From Pontibacter akesuensis (GTDB lineage: Bacteria; Bacteroidota; Bacteroidia; Cytophagales; Hymenobacteraceae), in the NCBI RefSeq assembly GCF_001611675.1, contig NZ_CP014766.1, positions 1,054,001-1,118,000 of the forward strand: 64,000 nucleotides of DNA, read 5' to 3'. Below the pieces are notes generated by a model. That model was not told where the DNA came from. It did not search any database and saw only the letters and a program-made list of their open reading frames with translations. This document shows positions 7,588 to 16,819 of the stretch, one piece after another. Position numbers and translations under genes: made by a program. Positions within the stretch are counted from its first letter, which is position 1. Each line of letters starts with the position of its first letter.

Positions 7588-10539
7588 ATGTTGAAGAGTT
7601 TTAGTATTGGGTTGTTGATTCTTATTTTCCTTGGAATGGGTTCGCTGATGTCGTTGACGCCATCAGAAGAAGTCATTGTTAACCCGCAGGAGAAAGTATG
7701 GGTCGACAGCGTGATGAAGACACTCTCCCCCGCTCAGCGCATCGGCCAACTGTTCATGGTGGCCGCCTACTCCAATAAAAACGAAAAGCATTTCCGGGAG
7801 ATCGATACGCTGGTAAGCCGCTATGGCGTGGGAGGCGTGATGTTTATGCAGGGCAGCCCTGTAAAGCAGGCCGCCCTGACCAATCGCTTCCAGGCAGCAG
7901 CCAAGGTAAAGCTATTGGTGGCCATGGATGCCGAGTGGGGACTGGACATGCGCCTGGACAGCAGCATGCACTTTGCCCGCCAGATGACATTGGGTGCCAT
8001 GGACGACGACCGTTACGTGTACCTGATGGCCCGCGAGATAGCCCTGAAGATGAATCGCATCGGTGTGAACGTGAGCTTCTCGCCTGTACTGGACGTGAAC
8101 AACAACGCCAATAACCCTGTTATCGGCAGCCGCTCTTTCGGTGAGTCGAAGGAGGAGGTGGCCCGCCGCGGCATCGCCTATATTCGTGGCCTGCAGGACC
8201 ATGGCGTGATTGCGGTGGCCAAGCATTTTCCCGGCCACGGCGATACCGATACTGATTCGCACCTCGCGCTGCCCGTTATCCCCCACGACATGAAACGCCT
8301 GACCGAGGTGGAGCTTTACCCCTTCAAGAAGTCGTTTGATGCCGGTGTGATGGGCGTGATGGTGGCACACTTATACTTGCCCGCCATCGACTCTACCCGC
8401 AACCTGGCCACTACCCTCTCCAAACCTTTGGTTACCGGCCTGCTGAAAGACAAGATGAAGTATAACGGGCTCGTGTTCACTGATGCCCTCAACATGAAAG
8501 GGGTTAGCCGCTACTACAAGCCGGGTGAGGTAGACCTGAAAGCACTGTTGGCAGGCAATGATGTGCTGCTTTTCCCTGAGGATGTGCCAACAGCCGTTGC
8601 CAAGATTCAGGAGGCCGTGCAGAAAAAGCTCATTACCCAGGAAGAGATTGACAGCCGCGTGCGCAAAATACTACAGGCCAAGTACTGGACGGGCCTGAAC
8701 ACCTACAAGCCGGTAAAGCTGGCGAACCTGAAGGAAGAAGTGGATCGCCCCACCAGCTCGATTTTGCAGGAGCAGCTGTTTGAGCACGCGGTAACGGTAG
8801 TGGAGAACAAAGACAACCTGCTGCCATTCCGTAACCTCGACACGCTAAGTATAGCCTCCGTGGCCATTGGTGTTTCGCCGCACAACGTGTTTCAGGAAAC
8901 GCTTGGCAACTATGCCCCGATCTCGAAATTTGCGGTAGCTAACAGGTATGCCCCAGACTCGGTCTTCACAAACCTTATCCCGAAGCTGAAGGACAACGAC
9001 CTGGTAGTGGTGAGTATCCACAACATGAACCTGACCCCTGCCAAAAATTTTGGTATTGGCACCAGCGCCCGCGGTTTTATAAAATACCTGCAGGAGCATA
9101 CAAATAAAAAGGTAGTGGTAGCCGTATTGGGCAACGCCTACAGCCTGCAGTATTTTGAGAGCAGCAAATGGCTGCTGTGCGGCTATGAGGACAATCCGGT
9201 ATCGCAGTCATTGGTGCCGCAGGTGCTGTTCGGGGCGCGTGCCGCCAAAGGAAAGCTGCCTGTATCGGCCACTAAGAAGTATACGGCCGGCACCGGCCTA
9301 CCCACCGCCTCACTGGGCCGCCTCAAGTATGGTGTGCCTGAAAGCGTGGGAATGGATTCTGAGGTGCTGAAGCAAATTGATAACATCGCCCTGGAGGCCG
9401 TGGCCTATGCCGCCACCCCAGGTTGCCAGGTGCTGGTAGTGAAGGACGGCACCGTGGTGTTCAACAAGTCGTACGGTTACTATACCTACGATGCGGTGAA
9501 GCCGGTAACGAACAACACCATTTACGACATTGCCTCCATCACGAAGGTGGCGGCAACACTGCAGGCCATCATGTTCCTGAAAGACAGGGGCAAGATTGAC
9601 CTGGATGCGAAGCTGGCGACCTACCTGCCCGAGTTGAAAGGCACCAACAAGGCTAACCTGGTGATGCGCGACATACTGGCCCACCAGGCAGGTTTGCGCT
9701 CTGGTATCACCACCTGGCAGAAGACGATCGACAATAAGAAACTGAAGGACACTTACTACGCCAGCACCAAGAACGACACCTACGAAAACATGCTGATCCC
9801 AGGTGTTTACTCCATCAACTCCATGGAAGACTCGTTGTGGACCTGGACGGTAAAGTCTGCCTTGCGCCCAAAGCCAAAGAGCGGTGGCTACGATTATGAG
9901 TACAGCGACATTGGTTTCTATATTCTGAAGCGTGTGGCGGAAACCATGCTGAACCAGCCGATTGAAGAGTTCATGGACCAGAACTTCTACGCGCCGCTAG
10001 GCCTTAGCACGCTGACATATACGCCGCTCCTCAAGCACCCGCGCGAGCGAATTGCCCCCACTGAGGAGGATAATTACTTCCGCAAGAACCTGATTTGGGG
10101 CACCGTGCACGACCAGGGAGCTGCCATGATGGGAGGCGTAGGCGGACACGCCGGCTTGTTCGGCAACGCCAACGACCTGGCTATACTCATGCAGATGAAC
10201 ATGAACAACGGCAACTACGGCGGACACCGCTATTATACGTCTGATGTGGTGTCGGAATTTGCAAAGCAGCAGTTTAAGAGCAGCCGCCGCGGTTTGGGAT
10301 GGGATAAGCCAGCCATCGATGGCAGTGGTGGTCCGACTTCTAACCTGGCATCAGCAAAAACCTTTGGCCACACCGGTTTTACGGGTACTGCTGCGTGGGC
10401 CGACCCAGAGAACAAACTGATCTACATCTTCCTGTCTAACAGGGTTTACCCGGATGCCGGAAATTCTAAGTTGGTGAAGTATAACATACGCACCCGTATA
10501 CATGATGTGGTTTACAAAGCCATGGTGCCAAAAACCTAA
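7588..10539 (+). CDS. GH3 beta-N-acetylglucosaminidase fused to a class C beta-lactamase-like serine hydrolase
   Basis: 983 residues with an N-terminal signal or anchor helix (about 1-22). Residues about 35-390 are a NagZ-type glycoside hydrolase family 3 domain with KHFPGHGDTDTDSH at 212-225 (the His-Asp region used by NagZ enzymes) and the nucleophile region FTDALN near 297-302. A GH3 C-terminal alpha/beta part follows to about 590. The last 380 residues form a serine hydrolase of the class C beta-lactamase/transpeptidase fold: SITK at 651-654, YSD at 772-774 and HTG at 928-930. Likely acts in the periplasm on peptidoglycan fragments, pairing a muramoglycan hydrolase with a peptide or ester hydrolase. 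The exact substrate of the second half is unknown. Confidence 0.9.
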   Translation: MLKSFSIGLLILIFLGMGSLMSLTPSEEVIVNPQEKVWVDSVMKTLSPAQRIGQLFMVAAYSNKNEKHFREIDTLVSRYGVGGVMFMQGSPVKQAALTNRFQAAAKVKLLVAMDAEWGLDMRLDSSMHFARQMTLGAMDDDRYVYLMAREIALKMNRIGVNVSFSPVLDVNNNANNPVIGSRSFGESKEEVARRGIAYIRGLQDHGVIAVAKHFPGHGDTDTDSHLALPVIPHDMKRLTEVELYPFKKSFDAGVMGVMVAHLYLPAIDSTRNLATTLSKPLVTGLLKDKMKYNGLVFTDALNMKGVSRYYKPGEVDLKALLAGNDVLLFPEDVPTAVAKIQEAVQKKLITQEEIDSRVRKILQAKYWTGLNTYKPVKLANLKEEVDRPTSSILQEQLFEHAVTVVENKDNLLPFRNLDTLSIASVAIGVSPHNVFQETLGNYAPISKFAVANRYAPDSVFTNLIPKLKDNDLVVVSIHNMNLTPAKNFGIGTSARGFIKYLQEHTNKKVVVAVLGNAYSLQYFESSKWLLCGYEDNPVSQSLVPQVLFGARAAKGKLPVSATKKYTAGTGLPTASLGRLKYGVPESVGMDSEVLKQIDNIALEAVAYAATPGCQVLVVKDGTVVFNKSYGYYTYDAVKPVTNNTIYDIASITKVAATLQAIMFLKDRGKIDLDAKLATYLPELKGTNKANLVMRDILAHQAGLRSGITTWQKTIDNKKLKDTYYASTKNDTYENMLIPGVYSINSMEDSLWTWTVKSALRPKPKSGGYDYEYSDIGFYILKRVAETMLNQPIEEFMDQNFYAPLGLSTLTYTPLLKHPRERIAPTEEDNYFRKNLIWGTVHDQGAAMMGGVGGHAGLFGNANDLAILMQMNMNNGNYGGHRYYTSDVVSEFAKQQFKSSRRGLGWDKPAIDGSGGPTSNLASAKTFGHTGFTGTAAWADPENKLIYIFLSNRVYPDAGNSKLVKYNIRTRIHDVVYKAMVPKT

Positions 10540-10556
10540 AAAATAAGCAGTAGATT

Positions 10557-10597
10557 AGCGAGTGCAGCAACAAATGTTAGCTGCACTTGTTGTTTTG
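10557..10597 (+). terminator. Terminator after the GH3 fusion gene
   Basis: Stem AGTGCAGC / GCTGCACT at 10561-10568 and 10580-10587, then TTGTTGTTTT. It sits 20 bases after the stop codon and ends 17 bases before the bshA ATG. Confidence 0.7.
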
Positions 10598-10613
10598 TCT
10601 CACATCCGGAACT

Positions 10614-11750
10614 ATGAGAATTGGTATAGTTTGTTACCCCACCTTTGGCGGAAGCGGCGTAGTAGCCACCGAGCTGGGCAAAGCCCTTGCCCTTAAAGGG
10701 CATAAAGTGCATTTTATCACGTACAGCCAGCCTGCACGCCTCGATATATTCAGCGAGAACCTCTTCTACCACGAAGTATACATTCCGTCGTACCCGCTTT
10801 TCCAGTACCCGCCCTATGAGCTGGCGCTGGCCAGCAAGATGGTGGATATCGTGCAGTTCGAAAAGCTGGACGTTCTGCACGTACATTATGCCATTCCGCA
10901 CGCTTCGGCGGCTTTTATGGCCAAGCAGATCCTGCGCACCAAGGGCATCAACATTCCTGTAATCACCACGTTGCACGGTACTGATATCACGCTGGTAGGC
11001 AAGGACGCTTCGTTTGAACCAGTCGTAACGTTTAGCATCAACCAGTCAGATGGCGTAACAGCCGTTTCGGATAGTTTGCGAGCTGAAACGTACGATTACT
11101 TTCCGATTGAGAAGGAAATTCACGTAATACCGAACTTCATCAACCTCGAGAAATTCAAACGCCAGAAAAAAGAGCATTTCCGAATGGCCATCGCCGCCAA
11201 CAACGAGAAGCTGCTGGTGCACACTTCTAATTTCCGCAGCGTAAAGCGCGTGGAGGACGTGATCCGCATTTTTGCGAAGGTGCGCGAGCAGATACCAAGC
11301 AAGCTGCTGATGGTCGGCGACGGTCCGGACCGCCCGAAGATGGAGAAGTTCTGCCGCGACCTGGGTATATTCGAGGACGTGCGCTTTCTGGGAAAGCTGG
11401 AGGCAGTGGAAGAAGTGCTGTCGATCGCGGACCTGTTCCTGATGCCTTCCGAGAAAGAAAGCTTTGGGTTGGCCGCCTTGGAGGCCATGGCCTGTGAGGT
11501 ACCGGTTATCTCCTCAAACGCCGGCGGTATACCAGAGCTGAACATTGATGGCGTTACCGGCTTCGTTAGCCCGGTGGGCGCGGTGGAGGAAATGGTAAAA
11601 AACGCGCTTTACGTGCTGGACGATGCAAATCTGCCTACCTTCAAGGAAAATGCGCTGAAGCGCGCCCATGAGTTCGATGTGCAAAAGATCGTACCGCTCT
11701 ATGAGAATATTTACCAGTGCACCATAGACGAGCAGCTGGCAACCCTGTAG
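10614..11750 (+). CDS. bshA: N-acetyl-alpha-D-glucosaminyl L-malate synthase (bacillithiol synthesis)
   Basis: 378 residues from the ATG at 10614. The start MRIGIVCYPTFGGSGVVATELG is the typical BshA beginning (quoted in part: GIVCYPTFGGSGVVATEL), so the upstream TTG at 10587 is rejected. It is a GT4/GT-B glycosyltransferase: LHGTDITLVG near 120, the donor-site stretch SEKESFGLAALEAMACEVPVI-type (SEKESFGLAALEAMACE) near 280, and GGIPE just after. It joins UDP-GlcNAc to L-malate, the first step to bacillithiol. bshB and bshC are not in this window. A terminator follows within 30 bases, so it is likely transcribed alone. Confidence 0.95.
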   Translation: MRIGIVCYPTFGGSGVVATELGKALALKGHKVHFITYSQPARLDIFSENLFYHEVYIPSYPLFQYPPYELALASKMVDIVQFEKLDVLHVHYAIPHASAAFMAKQILRTKGINIPVITTLHGTDITLVGKDASFEPVVTFSINQSDGVTAVSDSLRAETYDYFPIEKEIHVIPNFINLEKFKRQKKEHFRMAIAANNEKLLVHTSNFRSVKRVEDVIRIFAKVREQIPSKLLMVGDGPDRPKMEKFCRDLGIFEDVRFLGKLEAVEEVLSIADLFLMPSEKESFGLAALEAMACEVPVISSNAGGIPELNIDGVTGFVSPVGAVEEMVKNALYVLDDANLPTFKENALKRAHEFDVQKIVPLYENIYQCTIDEQLATL

Positions 11751-11775
11751 CAATCATCAAGTCGATACAGTATAA

Positions 11776-11815
11776 AAAGAACCGGTTACCTGCTGCGTAG
11801 CCGGTTCTTTTTTTA
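11776..11815 (+). terminator. Terminator after bshA
   Basis: Stem AAGAACCGG with matching CCGGTTCTT, loop of about 15 bases, followed by TTTTTTTAT. Classic intrinsic terminator 26 bases after the stop. Confidence 0.9.
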
Positions 11816-11863
11816 TACCTTTTAGGTTGATTTATACTTCAGCTTCCCAGTAAGCATACCACT

Positions 11864-13756
11864 ATGAGCAAAGATAAATACTACATCATCGATTTCGACA
11901 GCACCTTTACGCAGGTAGAGGCGCTTGATGAATTAGGCGCCATATCCCTGCAAAACCACCCTGACAAGGAAAGTATACTGGAGCAGGTAAAGCACATTAC
12001 CGACAGCGCCATGGGCGGCAACAGCTCCTTTGCCGAGGGCCTGACTAAGCGGCTTGAGCTGCTGCAGGCACACCAAAACCATTTGCCGCAGCTCATCAGC
12101 CAACTAAAGGAAAAAGTATCTGACTCGATCCGCCGCAATAAAGATTTCCTGAAGGCCTACGCCGATCAGATTTACATCGTGTCCAGCGGGTTTAAGGAGT
12201 TTATTACGCCCATCGTGACGGAGTATGGCATCAAAGAAGAAAACATCTACGCCAACACCTTCGTGCAGGATGAGCAGGGCAACCTGACTGGTTTCGATGA
12301 GGATAACCTGCTGAGTAAGGACAAGGGCAAGATCAAGTTACTGGAGCAACTGGCGCTTCCAGGCGATGTATATGTGCTGGGCGATGGCTACACCGATTAT
12401 GAGATAAAAGAAGCCGGGCTGGCTAACAAATTTTACGCCTTCACCGAAAACGTGGTGCGCGATAAGGTAGTGGCAAAGGCCGAGCACATTGCGCCCAGCC
12501 TGGATGAATTCCTGTACCAGAATAAATTACCAATGGCAATATCATACCCCAAAAACCGTATCAGCGTGCTGCTGCTCGAGAATGTGCATCCGCAGGCAGT
12601 CGCGCTATTCCGCAAGGAAGGCTACCAGGTAGAAACGGCAAGCGGTGCAATGAGTGAGGCAGAGCTGATCGAGAAGATAAAGGACGTATCCATACTTGGC
12701 ATCCGCAGTAAAACGCAGGTCACGCGCAAGGTGCTGGAACACGCTAACCGCCTGATGTGCGTGGGGGCTTTCTGCATCGGCACCAACCAAATAGACCTGG
12801 ATGCCTGTCTGGAAGCCGGTATAACTGTTTTCAACGCACCTTATAGCAACACGCGCAGCGTAGTGGAACTGGCTTTAGGCGAAATCATCATGCTTAGCCG
12901 TGGCGTAATTGACAAGAGTAACAAGATGCACCAGGGTGAATGGGACAAATCTGCAGCGGGTAGTTTTGAAGTGCGCGACAAGAAACTGGGCATTGTGGGC
13001 TATGGCAACATCGGGGCGCAGCTATCTGTACTGGCCGAGGCCATGGGCATGGAAGTATACTACTTCGATGTGGTGGAGAAGCTGCAACTCGGCAACGCCC
13101 GCAAGTGCCATACACTGCGCGAACTGTTGGGTAAAGCAGACATCGTTACACTGCATGTGGACGGCCGGCCGGAAAACAAGAACATGTTTGGTGCCGAAGA
13201 GTTTGCAGCCATGCAGGATGGCGCCATCTTTCTGAACCTGAGCCGGGGGCATGTGGTGGACCTGGATGCGCTGGTGCAAACCATGAAATCAGGGAAGTTG
13301 CGGGGCGCGGCGGTGGATGTGTTCCCGGAAGAGCCAGCCGCCAACAGCGATCCATTTGAGAGCGAACTGCGGGGCCTGCCCAACATGATTTTGACGCCGC
13401 ACATTGGTGGCAGCACCTCAGAGGCACAGGTGAACATCGCCAATTTTGTTCCGAACCGGATTATGGATTACATCAACACAGGCAACACCTACGGCAGCGT
13501 TAACTTCCCGAACCTGCAGCTTCCTGAGCTTAAGAACGCGCACCGCCTCATTCACATTCATGCGAACGTGCCGGGCGTATTGGCTAACATCAACCAGGTA
13601 CTCGCCAAAAACCAGGTGAACATTCTGGGGCAGTACCTAAAAACCAATGAGCGCGTGGGCTACGTGATTACCGACATCGACAAGGTCTATGACAAAGCCG
13701 TAGTGCAGGATATGCGGCAGGTTCCGCATACCATTAAATTCCGGATGCTGTACTAG
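11864..13756 (+). CDS. serA: Fused SerB-like phosphatase and D-3-phosphoglycerate dehydrogenase (SerB-SerA)
   Basis: 630 residues. Residues 1-about 222 are a HAD-IB phosphatase of the phosphoserine phosphatase type: DFDST at 10-14 (catalytic Asp10 and Asp12), VSSGFKEF, and GDGYTDYE with the metal-binding Asp pair. Residues from about 230 are 3-phosphoglycerate dehydrogenase: NAD fold GYGNIG near 378, the catalytic Arg and Glu helix (NTRSVVELALGE), and HIGGSTSEAQ with the catalytic His, then an ACT domain from about 555 that would bind serine as feedback inhibitor. Steps one and three of serine synthesis are therefore on one chain, and serC lies 264 bases downstream. Each domain keeps its main catalytic residues. 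Confidence 0.94.
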   Translation: MSKDKYYIIDFDSTFTQVEALDELGAISLQNHPDKESILEQVKHITDSAMGGNSSFAEGLTKRLELLQAHQNHLPQLISQLKEKVSDSIRRNKDFLKAYADQIYIVSSGFKEFITPIVTEYGIKEENIYANTFVQDEQGNLTGFDEDNLLSKDKGKIKLLEQLALPGDVYVLGDGYTDYEIKEAGLANKFYAFTENVVRDKVVAKAEHIAPSLDEFLYQNKLPMAISYPKNRISVLLLENVHPQAVALFRKEGYQVETASGAMSEAELIEKIKDVSILGIRSKTQVTRKVLEHANRLMCVGAFCIGTNQIDLDACLEAGITVFNAPYSNTRSVVELALGEIIMLSRGVIDKSNKMHQGEWDKSAAGSFEVRDKKLGIVGYGNIGAQLSVLAEAMGMEVYYFDVVEKLQLGNARKCHTLRELLGKADIVTLHVDGRPENKNMFGAEEFAAMQDGAIFLNLSRGHVVDLDALVQTMKSGKLRGAAVDVFPEEPAANSDPFESELRGLPNMILTPHIGGSTSEAQVNIANFVPNRIMDYINTGNTYGSVNFPNLQLPELKNAHRLIHIHANVPGVLANINQVLAKNQVNILGQYLKTNERVGYVITDIDKVYDKAVVQDMRQVPHTIKFRMLY

Positions 13757-14020
13757 CAGCAAGAGCAGAGCATTACATGGCGCAAGCGTCCCCTTGTGCG
13801 GCATGCAGAAAAAAACCTTCTAAAACATATTCTATTACTACTGTCATTTCGAACAGCGTGAGAAATCTATCTGGAGTGCGGGGAGACCTCTCCTATCGTC
13901 GAGATGACAATTAGTGTAAAAGAGATTAAAGCAGCTTGGGCCTAGTCAAGTGTAATTCCGCAATCGCAGGTTACATACGGACGCTTATACCAAGCATCCT
14001 TATTGTTTAAAAGATATTCC
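13757..14020. other. serA-serC intergenic region holding a decayed interspersed element
   Basis: 264 bases, largely filled by the repeat described at 13779-13986. No good TAnnTTTG promoter is visible ahead of serC, so read-through from serA or a promoter inside the repeat is possible. Confidence 0.6.
13779..13986. repeat. Decayed copy of a miniature inverted-repeat element
   Basis: Contains a left end GGCGCAAGCGTCCCCTTGTG (13779-13798), then an inner module at 13842-13909 bounded by TGTCATTTCGA and TCGAGATGACA (an 11-base inverted repeat with one mismatch), and a degraded right end CGGACGCTT at 13978-13986. The better copy is at 51941-52201. The distance from left end to inner module is 63 bases here and 62 there, so both are one composite element, not two chance repeats. 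No coding capacity is seen; a non-autonomous MITE or REP-like element is the likely class. Confidence 0.75.
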
Positions 14021-15109
14021 ATGAACAACAAAGTATACTTCACCCCTGGCCCTTCCGAGCTGTACCCCACCGTGCCGCAGCACATGCAGGAGGCGATGCA
14101 GCAGAAAATCGGGAGCATTTCGCACCGCAGCAAGCAGTTTCAGGAGATTTACGCCAGGGCGGTGGCAGGCATGAAGCAACTGCTGCAACTGCCGGACAAT
14201 TACGAAGTGCTGTTTTTGGCATCGGCAACGGAAGTGTGGGAGCGTGCTATCCAGAATAATGTGCGCGAGGAGAGTTTTCACCTCGTGAACGGCTCTTTCT
14301 CTAAACGCTTTTATGAAACAGCGCAGGAACTGGGGCGGCACGCGCAACAGCACGAGGCGCCTTTCGGGCAGGGATTTCACGTGGAAAGTATACGCGTACC
14401 GAAGACGGCCGAACTGGTGGCGCTTATCCAAAACGAAACCAGCTCTGGTGCCTGCATGCCAGTGGAGGAAATAAACCAGTTCAGGGAGAAAAGCCTAGGT
14501 GAGGCACTTATTTACGTGGATGCCGTGTCCTCTCTGCCCTATCCTGCCTTCGATTTTTCTAAAGTGGATTCGGTATATGCATCGGTACAGAAATGCTTTG
14601 GCTTACCGGCTGGCCTGGGGGTGTGGCTGGTAAATGACAGGTGCATCGCCAAGGCCGAAGCCATACTTGCATCTGGTGCTTCTATCGGCTCCTATCACCG
14701 CCTGCCCGCGCTGTTAGAGAAAGCCCGGGAAAACCAAACGGTAGAAACGCCAAACGTGCTGGCCATTTACCTGCTGGGCAAAGTTTTGGAAGACATGAAC
14801 AGCAAAGGCATTCAAACCATCCGTCAGGAAACGGAAGCCAAAGCAAGCGGGATTTATACTTTCCTGGAGCAGAGCGCTATTTTCGCTCCCGCCGTAGCCA
14901 ACCTGCAACATCGCTCCAAAACTACTATTGTGGCAAACACAACCATGCCCGCATCAGAAGTTAACAAGCATCTGGCTGCATCTGACATGCAGGTAGGCAG
15001 CGGCTACGGCAAGTACAAAGAAAGCCAGATTCGCATCGCCAACTTTCCGGCGCACAGCGTGGAGCAGGTAGAAAAGTTGGTGGAAAAACTGCGTGAGTTA
15101 GACAGGTAA
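14021..15109 (+). CDS. serC: Phosphoserine aminotransferase-like class V aminotransferase
   Basis: 362 residues from the ATG at 14021 (MNNKVYFTPGPSELYP); a TTG 18 bases upstream would add six unconvincing residues. Class V PLP fold: FTPGPS start, GSISHRSKQF, ETSSGACMP, VDAVSSLPYP, and the PLP lysine in VQKCFGLPAGLG. It converts 3-phosphohydroxypyruvate to phosphoserine. Its place after the SerB-SerA fusion completes the serine pathway in two genes. The sequence is more divergent than enterobacterial SerC, so another class V transaminase is possible, but context favours SerC. The first codons overlap AAGTATACTT, which holds both orientations of the abundant heptamer. Confidence 0.88.
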   Translation: MNNKVYFTPGPSELYPTVPQHMQEAMQQKIGSISHRSKQFQEIYARAVAGMKQLLQLPDNYEVLFLASATEVWERAIQNNVREESFHLVNGSFSKRFYETAQELGRHAQQHEAPFGQGFHVESIRVPKTAELVALIQNETSSGACMPVEEINQFREKSLGEALIYVDAVSSLPYPAFDFSKVDSVYASVQKCFGLPAGLGVWLVNDRCIAKAEAILASGASIGSYHRLPALLEKARENQTVETPNVLAIYLLGKVLEDMNSKGIQTIRQETEAKASGIYTFLEQSAIFAPAVANLQHRSKTTIVANTTMPASEVNKHLAASDMQVGSGYGKYKESQIRIANFPAHSVEQVEKLVEKLRELDR

Positions 15110-15201
15110 AAAGTTAGGGGTTAGAAAGTTTAAGAACGTCGACTAAAAGTATTTCCCTTAGCCCATAACTTCTTTACTCTTTAACCTTCTAACTTTCTAC
15201 C

Positions 15202-15744
15202 TCAGAACGTTTGCCTGATTTCCTGTTTCACGAAATTCAGGGCGCGGGCGGTGGGGTCCTGCTCAGCGGTGAGCACATTCTCCAGCACAAGCTTGGCTAA
15301 ATCGGTGCCTTTTGATCCTTCCCGCAAATCCTGAAAGCTCTTGTTGATCATATTTACCACCTCTTCGCGCGCCAGGTTCACCTGCTGCCAGGCCTGCTCG
15401 CTCATGTACACCTGCTGCGACATGTTGTGGCTAAACTCGCTCCTAATCTCCGCCAGCAGCACCCGGTGGTATTCTGCTGCCGAATGCCCCATCGGGCTGA
15501 CGCGCAACAGCAGGTTACTGGGTGTGATGCGCTCCAGCAACAGCACAATGCGCTCATACGCCTGCAGTCGTATCGGCGTAATCACCTCTGCTCCTTTTTT
15601 ATCTGTTTGCTGCGCCTGCTCCGTCCGCAGGCGGTCTTCGCGCTCATAATGCTTTTGCAGCAGGTAATATCCGCCAGCCACCAGCACCAGGGCAGGAAGA
15701 ATGAGTTTTAATAATTCTATCAGTAGCGCAAATAAGTCCGTCAT
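15202..15744 (-). CDS. Conserved membrane-anchored protein (DUF7935-like)
   Basis: 180 residues. One hydrophobic helix at about 8-28 (LIELLKLILPALVLVAGGYY) is followed by a charged coiled region and a helical domain: IRLQAYERIVLLLERI, then RVSPMGHSAAEYH, LLAEIRSEFSHN and SQQVYMSEQAW. This looks like a Bacteroidota-specific family, possibly DUF7935; I am not certain of the number. It is probably attached to the inner membrane with its helical domain in the cytoplasm. It is convergent with serC and has no clear partner. Function unknown. Confidence 0.75.
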   Translation of the reverse strand: MTDLFALLIELLKLILPALVLVAGGYYLLQKHYEREDRLRTEQAQQTDKKGAEVITPIRLQAYERIVLLLERITPSNLLLRVSPMGHSAAEYHRVLLAEIRSEFSHNMSQQVYMSEQAWQQVNLAREEVVNMINKSFQDLREGSKGTDLAKLVLENVLTAEQDPTARALNFVKQEIRQTF

Positions 15745-15865
15745 CTTCTGTTTTTAGAAAGTATAAATATCGTAAAAAATTAATTTAGGATGCATGAATC
15801 ATTTCAGCCCTTGCCCTGTTTACTAAGTACGGCGCAAGGTGCTACGCATTTTGCATATAATTACG

Positions 15866-15873
15866 TAAGTTTG
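15866..15873 (+). promoter_or_regulatory. Bacteroidota -7 promoter box for the iscA-like gene
   Basis: TAAGTTTG matches TAnnTTTG and lies 26 bases before the ATG at 15900. It overlaps the GTG at 15873, which argues against that GTG as the start codon. No convincing -33 TTTG at the expected distance. Confidence 0.6.
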
Positions 15874-15899
15874 TGGCTACAAATAATAATTCTCATACT

Positions 15900-16247
15900 A
15901 TGGCAACAGAAACTAAAACTGCCCCTATAACTTTGACAGAAAAAGCCTTGCAGGAGGTTAAGAATATATTGAACGAGAAAAACGTACCAGCCGAGTATGG
16001 CCTGCGTGTAGGCGTACAGGGTGGTGGTTGCTCAGGCATGTCTTACCTGCTTGGTTTCGACAAGCCAAAGGAGACGGATGAAGTATTTGAACTGGACGGC
16101 GTGAACCTGATCATGGACAAGAAGCACGGCATGTACGTGATGGGCATGCAGGTTGATTTCCAGGATGGTTTGAACGCACGTGGTTTTGTTTTCAACAACC
16201 CACAGGCTTCCAGCACCTGCGGTTGTGGCAGCTCTTTCTCTGCATAA
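15900..16247 (+). CDS. IscA/ErpA-type iron-sulfur cluster assembly protein
   Basis: 115 residues. The three invariant cysteines of A-type carriers are present: Cys44 in GGGCSGMSY, and Cys107 and Cys109 in CGCGSSF near the C-terminus, and the length is standard. It accepts an Fe-S cluster from a scaffold and passes it to client enzymes in the cytoplasm. The ATG at 15900 is chosen because the -7 box covers the upstream GTG. It has its own promoter and terminator, so it is monocistronic. The subtype (IscA, SufA or ErpA) cannot be decided from sequence alone. Confidence 0.94.
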   Translation: MATETKTAPITLTEKALQEVKNILNEKNVPAEYGLRVGVQGGGCSGMSYLLGFDKPKETDEVFELDGVNLIMDKKHGMYVMGMQVDFQDGLNARGFVFNNPQASSTCGCGSSFSA

Positions 16248-16278
16248 AGCTAAAAGTATCTTCTTTCTTTTTGATAGG

Positions 16279-16313
16279 CAAAGCCTGGCTGTAGAGCCAG
16301 GCTTTGTTGTTTT
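16279..16313 (+). terminator. Terminator after the iscA-like gene
   Basis: Stem AAAGCCTGGCT / AGCCAGGCTTT with a four-base loop, followed by GTTGTTTT. Confidence 0.88.
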
Positions 16314-16819
16314 ATCTATTTTCTAAACAGCTCACTGTTCCAGCTACTGTTCGACTGTATTTAACCAAGCTATCTTTTCTAGCAGTCGTTCATCCTCCAG
16401 CTCCCAAATACCTAATGTTTCACTTCTTGCTTTGGAGCGCTCACGGCCGCGGGGCCTCGTCCTCGGGCATCGCGCTGTGCAATTGAAGCTGCCACCGCTG
16501 CGCTGCAGGCTGCCTCGCTGTCGCTTATCACCGTATCAATTACAAGGCGCTCAACCCAAGGACCGAGAACAGCTCATGTAGCAAAAGCAGCGCTATGCAA
16601 CAAGTATAACTGTCCCCTTGAGGGGACTACAGGGGTGTTTTACTTCTGCTGACGCTTCACTAATCTTTCTCCTGCTTCAACCATTACACCATACTCCTTC
16701 CACACACACATTTGTCATCCTGAAAGGATATTGGTGGAAGTGCCATCAAGCCGTTCTACAGCGCTTATACATCAACAAATAGCGGAACCCTCCCCTGTCT
16801 TTAGGGGAGGGGTAAACCC
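16314..16819. other. Repeat-rich non-coding stretch
   Basis: About 500 bases with no supportable gene. It holds AAGTATA at 16602, a short hairpin CCCCTTGAGGGG near 16614, a TGTCATCCTGAAAGGAT segment near 16706 of a type I recall as an interspersed repeat in this phylum, and a GC hairpin CCCTCCCC / GGGGAGGG at 16788-16811 just beyond the ChaN-like stop codon, which may end that gene. Looks like accumulated small repeats rather than a decayed gene. Confidence 0.5.

Noticed and set aside
10587..10613. TTG start upstream of bshA
   Set aside because: The family start MRIGIVCYP lies at the ATG 10614, and the TTG falls within the terminator of the previous gene.
13757..14020. Small RNA or riboswitch ahead of serC
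   Set aside because: The palindromic structure is explained by the interspersed element also found at 51941-52201.
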